From: JAEUKA01 sp035328405
GTDB taxonomy: Bacteria > Myxococcota_A > Polyangia > Palsa-1104 > JAEUJZ01
DNA: 64,000 nt
Direction of reading: 5' to 3'
NCBI GenBank assembly: GCA_035328405.1
Contig: DAOLIT010000017.1
Location: 1 to 64,000 of the forward strand
Notes under the pieces: model-generated
The model's database searches: none
Told to the model about the DNA's origin: nothing
The model's input: the letters and a program-made list of their open reading frames with translations, nothing else
Shown here: positions 59,124-64,000 of the stretch, in pieces
Layout of the letters: the number at the start of each line of letters is the position of its first letter
How positions within the stretch are numbered: the first letter of the stretch is position 1
Position numbers and translations under genes: made by a program

Positions 59124-61760
59124 ATGGCCAAAGCCAAGTCCTCGACACCAAACAAGGTTGCTTCCAAAACGAAAAGCTCGGACGAGAAGAAACCGTCGTC
59201 TCGCGCGAAGTCCAAAACTTCGGCGGGAAAATCGGCCAAATCTGGTAGCGAGAAAGCCGCTGCCGCCACAAAAGCCAAAAAAACGTCTTCCCCAGCTTCA
59301 AAAACCGGAAAGGCGTCCTCTGGAAAAAGCGCGGTTTCCAAAAAGAAGGTTGCAGTTGCCAAAAAAGGCGCGGCCAAGACCAGTGGAAACAACGTCGGCT
59401 CGATGCTGGTCGTGGTCGAGTCTCCGGCGAAGGCGAAGACGATCGAGAAGTACTTGGGTGGAAGCGCCAAGGTCATGGCCTCGGTGGGACACGTCAAAGA
59501 TTTGCCCAAGTCGAAAATCGGCGTGGATGTGGAAAACGACTTCGCGCCCGAGTACGTCGTGATTCGCGGCAAGGGAAAGATCCTGTCGGACTTGTGCAAA
59601 GCGGCAAAGCACAGCGACGTTGTTTACCTTGCGCCTGACCCTGATCGAGAAGGGGAGGCGATCGCTTGGCATTTGGCTGACGAGATTCGTTCGGCGAATT
59701 CAAACATCCGTCGGGTGCTTTTCAACGAAATCACCCAACGCGGCATTACCGAGGCCATCTCGAATCCCACGGATTTGGATCACAACAAATACGATGCGCA
59801 GCAAACCCGTCGAGTGCTCGATCGGTTGGTCGGCTATCAGATTTCACCGATTCTTTGGGCGAAGGTTCGTCGAGGTCTGTCTGCCGGGCGGGTTCAGTCG
59901 GTTGCCGTGCGGATCATCGTGGACCGGGAAGCCGAAATCGATGCGTTTCGGTCCGAAGAGTATTGGACGGTCCAAGCCGAGGTAGAAGGCAAGAATCCGC
60001 CGCGTTTCTGGCTTCGTCTGGCCAAGATCGATGACAAAAAGCCCGATCGGCTGGATGAGGCGACCGCGAAACAGATCGCGGCGGCGGTGCGGAAATCGTC
60101 GCTCAAGGTCGCCCAGGTCGAGCGGAAGGAACGACGAAAACTTCCAACCGCACCTTTCATTACGAGCAAACTTCAGCAAGAGGCGGCTCGGAAGCTGCGG
60201 TTTACCGCCAAGCGCACCATGGGCATTGCGCAGCGTCTCTATGAAGGTGTCGAGCTTGGTGCCGAAGGTCGCGTGGGTCTTATCACCTACATGCGTACAG
60301 ATTCGACGCGGATCAGTGCCGACGCGCTCGTTGATGTGCGCAACTACATCGGGCAACGGTTTGGCAAAGATGCTGTTCCCGACGAGCCGCTGACCTACAA
60401 ATCCAAAAAAACCAACGTTCAAGATGCGCACGAGGCCATTCGGCCTACGAGCACCAAGTACGATCCCGAAACGGTCCGCAAACTGCTCCGAGAAGAAGCG
60501 ACCAAAAATCCAGAACGGGCGCGCGACATCGACGACCAGATCAAGCTGTATCAACTCATTTGGAACCGCTTTGTGGCGTCTCAAATGAAGCCAGCGGTGT
60601 TTGATCAGACGACGTTGGTGGTTGAGGTCAAAGATGGCTCGCGCAGTTATGAATTTCGCGCCAGCGGACAGGTGCTCCGGTCCCCCGGTTTCACGCTGAT
60701 TTATACCGAGACCGAGGACGAAGACGCACCTGCTCAAGAGCCGGGCGCAGAGGGCGATCGGCTGCCAAACGTCCAGCAAGGAGAAGTGCTTTCGGCCCAG
60801 AATGTCACCGCCGAGCAGCATTTCACTTCACCTCCACCTCGGTTTACAGAGGCGTCGCTGGTGAAGGAACTGGAAGAAAAAGGCATCGGTCGGCCTTCGA
60901 CCTATGCGGCGATTCTCTCGACCATTCAGGATCGAGGCTACGTCGAGAAGAAAGAAGGGCGTTTCCATCCGACCGATCTGGGCAAGCGAGTGAACGAATT
61001 GTTGGTGCAATCGTTCCCGCGCATCTTGAATGTCGATTTTACGGCCCAGATGGAAAGCGATCTCGACGAGGTGGAGGAGGGCCACCTCGAGATGCTGAGG
61101 CTTTTGCAAACGTTCTATGAACCCTTCAAGACCGATGTCGAAAAAGCTCACGTCGAGATGAAGGACCTCAAGCGCGTCGAAATTCCGACGGAGCTTTCGT
61201 GCGAAAAATGCGGTCAGCCCATGGTCATCAAATGGGGGCGCAACGGAGAATTTCTTGCGTGCAGTGGTTATCCCGAATGCAAAAACACCAAGGAATTCAC
61301 GCGAAAAAAGGACGGGACGATCGAACTCGTTCCCGAGCCAACCACCGATGAGAAGTGTCCCAAGTGCGCGGCAGAACTGTTGTTTCGTCGCGGGCGGTTT
61401 GGCGAGTTTTGGGCCTGTTCGCGGTATCCCGAATGCAAGACGACACGGCCTGTCAGCTTGGGGATTGCGTGTCCCAAACCCGATTGCGGCGGCTTCCTGA
61501 CCGAAAAGCGATCTCGTCGAGGATCGCCGTTTTTTGGCTGCTCAAACTACAGCGCGAAGGGTTGCGATTTTGTCTCGTGGGATCGTCCGATCAAAGAACC
61601 TTGTCCTGATTGCAACGCTCCGTTTCTTTTGAAAAAAGCTGGTCGCGCAGGAACCAAACTTCGCTGTGCTTCTTGCACCTATCAAAGCGAACAGGCAGAC
61701 AACGATTTGCCGGATGCCGGTGGAGACGAAGCCTCCGGCGAAGAAGATGAGGCAGCCTAG
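59124..61760 (+). CDS. topA: DNA topoisomerase I with lysine-rich N-terminal tail
   Basis: An 878-residue type IA topoisomerase relaxing negative supercoils. The Toprim domain starts at SMLVVVESPAKAKTIEK (about 94) with DPDREGEAIAW; the active-site tyrosine is Y389 in LITYMRTDST. Four C-terminal Cys-type zinc modules follow (CEKCGQP..., CPKCAAEL..., CPKPDCGGF..., CPDCNAPF...). The first 90 residues contain 24 lysines with Ala/Ser/Thr and resemble a histone H1-like tail, not usual in E. coli TopA. Start ATG 59124 with AGGAAA upstream; the open frame extends into dprA. Confidence 0.95.
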   Translation: MAKAKSSTPNKVASKTKSSDEKKPSSRAKSKTSAGKSAKSGSEKAAAATKAKKTSSPASKTGKASSGKSAVSKKKVAVAKKGAAKTSGNNVGSMLVVVESPAKAKTIEKYLGGSAKVMASVGHVKDLPKSKIGVDVENDFAPEYVVIRGKGKILSDLCKAAKHSDVVYLAPDPDREGEAIAWHLADEIRSANSNIRRVLFNEITQRGITEAISNPTDLDHNKYDAQQTRRVLDRLVGYQISPILWAKVRRGLSAGRVQSVAVRIIVDREAEIDAFRSEEYWTVQAEVEGKNPPRFWLRLAKIDDKKPDRLDEATAKQIAAAVRKSSLKVAQVERKERRKLPTAPFITSKLQQEAARKLRFTAKRTMGIAQRLYEGVELGAEGRVGLITYMRTDSTRISADALVDVRNYIGQRFGKDAVPDEPLTYKSKKTNVQDAHEAIRPTSTKYDPETVRKLLREEATKNPERARDIDDQIKLYQLIWNRFVASQMKPAVFDQTTLVVEVKDGSRSYEFRASGQVLRSPGFTLIYTETEDEDAPAQEPGAEGDRLPNVQQGEVLSAQNVTAEQHFTSPPPRFTEASLVKELEEKGIGRPSTYAAILSTIQDRGYVEKKEGRFHPTDLGKRVNELLVQSFPRILNVDFTAQMESDLDEVEEGHLEMLRLLQTFYEPFKTDVEKAHVEMKDLKRVEIPTELSCEKCGQPMVIKWGRNGEFLACSGYPECKNTKEFTRKKDGTIELVPEPTTDEKCPKCAAELLFRRGRFGEFWACSRYPECKTTRPVSLGIACPKPDCGGFLTEKRSRRGSPFFGCSNYSAKGCDFVSWDRPIKEPCPDCNAPFLLKKAGRAGTKLRCASCTYQSEQADNDLPDAGGDEASGEEDEAA

Positions 61761-62332
61761 CGTCCTTGGTTTCGGCAAAGCCACTGCTGGCTGACGCACC
61801 CGGAAAACTCGCCCAGAAAAACTCCGAAAAACCGAATGAACCCCTGAAAAGCACCCAACGGACCTACGAATCGGGGTGTCATCATTCAATTGAGCAGTCC
61901 CACTCACTTGTCTCTTGCCTGCTTTGCGAAGGCGCAACGTCGGACGCAACAGCATCGACAGCACATCACACATCGCATTTTGAAAGACAGAATTGGGCAG
62001 GTCCTTTCCCATCGTCGAACCCTGCTTTCAATTGTGTTTTCCTGGACATCTCCTCACGGTTCTCCTAAAGCGCGTTCTGTTCACTTCAGCGGTTTGCAGA
62101 CATGCTTTTTTGCGCCTCCTCTAGTGTCCGTCTGAGTTCCCCCTACATATCCCCCAATCTGACTCTGAAAGACCATTTCTCGTCGGAAAAACTCCGACAA
62201 GAGGAATTTGTTTCGGTGTAGAAAATGAAGGATTGACAAAAATCCTGCCGATTTAGTAACGTGGGCTGACCCTAGGGCTTGGCTTACACAAACAGAGCTA
62301 GCTAAGGGGGGGAAAAGGTAGTCGGACAGGCC
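61761..62332. other. Gene-free region before the contractile-injection locus
   Basis: About 570 bp with no convincing gene. It has a hairpin GTCGGA-AAAAC-TCCGAC at 62182-62198 (no T tract) and a TTGACA promoter at 62233. A 100-residue open frame at 61766-62068 shows no protein-like pattern and no ribosome site. Confidence 0.6.
62233..62262 (+). promoter_or_regulatory. Probable promoter of the contractile-injection locus
   Basis: TTGACA at 62233-62238 and TAACGT at 62257-62262 with an 18-bp spacer, about 70 bp before the first gene of the locus. The -35 is perfect and the -10 partial. It fits a housekeeping-sigma promoter. Confidence 0.5.
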
Positions 62333-62962
62333 ATGAATCCAGGCCAGTACCACATCATTAAGGAGACCTCTCAATCCATTGGGGAACTCCTCAAGCAGCA
62401 GTACAAGCTGATTGGGTACAAGCGCGTACACCTGGTTGTAGCGGCCCCCAAACAGGAAAACATCGACGGAAAAATGCCGGCGGTGTCTTTGTACTTGTAC
62501 AACATCACACTCGATGAAGAAGGTGTTGGGAACAACCGGAGTGGTCAGTACATCGATGTGGAATTTGGATCGGATGGTCAAGCGCGGGAGATCGCGAGAG
62601 ACCTTCCGATGTGGCTCCGACTCGACTACTTGATCTCGTGTTGGGCGCAAACTCCCGAGGAAGAACAGCTTCTTCTGGGGGCCACGATCCGCGCATTTAT
62701 GGAATACCCGACGATTCGCGGCGAACAACTAAAAGGGGACTCTTTCGAGCCGGATGATTATGTCCCCCTGTTGCTCTCCCAAAAGCTCGATGAAACCGTT
62801 TTGTCGCGCTTCTGGTCGAGTCTGAACCAGCCGCTAAAACCTGCGGTGCAGTGCTGGACCACGATCCCGCTGTACCCGACGACATCGCGAACATTTACTC
62901 GCGTTCGGGAACGCGAAGTTCGTTTTTTCGACTTGGACAAACTGAACCGGCTTCGTCAATGA
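62333..62962 (+). CDS. DUF4255 (Pvc16-type) protein of a contractile injection system
   Basis: A 209-residue protein matching the DUF4255/Pvc16 N-terminal pattern: helical start (IIKETSQSIGELLKQQY), VHLVVAAPKQ, PAVSLYLYNITLDEEG and LRLDYLISCWA. Pvc16/Afp16-type proteins cap or terminate the inner tube and sheath of extracellular contractile injection systems. The tail-sheath gene follows 133 bp later. No signal peptide, as expected for a cytoplasmically assembled particle. Confidence 0.8.
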   Translation: MNPGQYHIIKETSQSIGELLKQQYKLIGYKRVHLVVAAPKQENIDGKMPAVSLYLYNITLDEEGVGNNRSGQYIDVEFGSDGQAREIARDLPMWLRLDYLISCWAQTPEEEQLLLGATIRAFMEYPTIRGEQLKGDSFEPDDYVPLLLSQKLDETVLSRFWSSLNQPLKPAVQCWTTIPLYPTTSRTFTRVREREVRFFDLDKLNRLRQ

Positions 62963-63095
62963 GGAATTGACGGAGCCATTGGACGCAACCATCGCCAGGC
63001 CGTACCGATAACCTTCTGCGAAACCATTTGGACCAACGCGGAAGGCAACCCTGGGGATCATCTGACGGCAGGCAAATCAGCAAGGAGAGCGCAGC

Positions 63096-64000
63096 ATGGC
63101 CACTAGTTACCTTTCGCCGGGCGTATACGTTGAGGAAGTTGACCGCGGTTCAAAACCGATTGAAGCGGTCGGAACCAACACAGTTGGATTCCTGGGCGAA
63201 TCCATGATGGGTCCTGTGAATCAGTCGGTGCTTGTCACCAACTGGACCCAGTATGTGAAGACGTTTGGCGACTTCACCCAGTCCACATTCCTTTCGCATG
63301 CCGTATACGGCTTCTTCAACAATGGCGGCTCTCGCTGCTACGTTGTGAACGTCGGTGCGCCTGCAAACCTCGACCTGAGCCCGGCGGACACCAAAGCCGC
63401 TGCGGAGAAGGCGGCAGCAGCCAAAGCCGACGGTTCGCCGTCTACCGGCACCAAGGTGGACAACGACGCCCGTTACATTGGCAAGGACAATGGGCCCGGC
63501 GCTCGCACCGGTCTCAAGTGCTTTGAGGAAATTGACGAAATTTCGATCGTTTCCGCTCCTGGCGTGACCTCTGCGGCAGTTCAGGATGCCCTTTTGACCC
63601 ACTGTGAAAACCGCAAGGATCGCTTCGCGATTCTCGACAGCCCCGAAGTGGTTCAAGGTGGCGTTGACAAGCTTCCGCGTCCTCGGGATAGCAAGTACGG
63701 CGCGTACTACTTCCCGTGGATTCAGGTGTACGACCCCGAGCGCGGCAACGTCTACATTCCGCCTTCGGGCCACGTTGCGGGCGTCTACGCACGCACCGAC
63801 AACGAGCGTGGTGTTCACAAGGCTCCGGCCAACGAGATCGTGCGTGGCGCACTCGGTCTGCGCTACCAAGTTTCGCGTGGCGAACAGGACATTTTGAATC
63901 CGCGCGGCATCAACTGCATTCGCTTGATGCAGGGCAACGGAATCCGTATCTGGGGCGCTCGCACGCTGTCTTCGGACCCGTCGTGGCGCTATATCAACGT
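63096..64000 (+). CDS. Contractile tail sheath protein (partial, runs off the end)
   Basis: At least 301 residues, open at the window edge. It begins ATSYLSPGVYVEEVDRG, the classic phage/eCIS sheath start, followed by TNTVGFLGESMMGPVN, FGDFTQSTFLSHAVYGFFNNGG and a later VPSGHVAGVYART-like block (IPPSGHVAGVYART), all typical of sheath proteins. In contractile systems many copies wrap the tube and contract to drive it out. AAGGAGA precedes the ATG. An about 60-residue Ala/Lys-rich segment (about 95-130) is an insertion. Whether this is a phage tail or an eCIS cannot be proved from two genes, but the DUF4255 neighbour favours eCIS. Confidence 0.9.
   Translation, partial: MATSYLSPGVYVEEVDRGSKPIEAVGTNTVGFLGESMMGPVNQSVLVTNWTQYVKTFGDFTQSTFLSHAVYGFFNNGGSRCYVVNVGAPANLDLSPADTKAAAEKAAAAKADGSPSTGTKVDNDARYIGKDNGPGARTGLKCFEEIDEISIVSAPGVTSAAVQDALLTHCENRKDRFAILDSPEVVQGGVDKLPRPRDSKYGAYYFPWIQVYDPERGNVYIPPSGHVAGVYARTDNERGVHKAPANEIVRGALGLRYQVSRGEQDILNPRGINCIRLMQGNGIRIWGARTLSSDPSWRYIN

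Noticed and set aside
61766..62068. 100-residue open frame downstream of topA
   Set aside because: No ribosome site and no protein-like pattern; it lies in a region with regulatory-looking sequence.

Overview
The window looks like a stretch of chromosome from a GC-rich Gram-negative bacterium, most likely Myxococcota or another deltaproteobacterial-type lineage. This is inferred from gene content, not from a marker tree. The clues are several Hanks-type Ser/Thr kinases with C-terminal sensor domains, TPR-rich lipoproteins, a PilZ protein, a small ribbon-helix-helix protein of a kind I associate with myxobacteria, a class II (B12) ribonucleotide reductase, and frequent GTG/TTG starts. Outer-membrane barrels and lipoproteins show a two-membrane envelope. 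Two runs of exactly 100 N mark assembly gaps, so 40.9-41.2 kb is incomplete.

Layout: 0-5 kb holds a minus-strand group (SH3-like small protein, SirB1-type protein, lipoprotein, molybdenum hydroxylase) after a 22-bp tandem array. 5-12 kb holds Dps, a porin-like barrel, a TPR lipoprotein and an S46 dipeptidyl peptidase. 12-24 kb holds a receptor-like kinase, a rhodanese-MoeB fusion, an IscA-type carrier, then a plus-strand operon of kinase, DabA, DabB and a NuoM-like subunit (predicted inorganic-carbon uptake). infC follows with a probable CTG start.

24.6-37 kb holds a divergent UPRTase-like protein and an acyl-CoA dehydrogenase lacking the usual catalytic glutamate, then a tight operon of dut, a degenerate kinase and two giant TPR/DUF3857/transglutaminase-like envelope proteins, the second with a decayed active site. 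37-45 kb holds two small envelope genes, a MerR regulator, an orphan BMP-type ABC ATPase whose upstream region is a palindromic 42/43-bp repeat array with the gaps, and a tetR-ettA-glmU operon.

45-62 kb holds an RHH regulator/hydrolase/membrane operon, nrdJ with a foldable 5' leader, uvrC, a PilZ protein, a CoA-transferase, a VWA protein, ygfZ, tRNA-Gly with a clear terminator, a 104-nt inverted-repeat element, dprA and topA. From 62.2 kb a new locus starts behind a TTGACA promoter: a DUF4255 (Pvc16-type) gene followed by a contractile tail-sheath gene running off the end. This is the left edge of a probable extracellular contractile injection system.

The least explained items are the DabA/DabB/NuoM-like/kinase operon, the degenerate-kinase plus paired transglutaminase operon, the palindromic repeat array in front of the ABC ATPase, and the contractile-injection locus that continues beyond the window.
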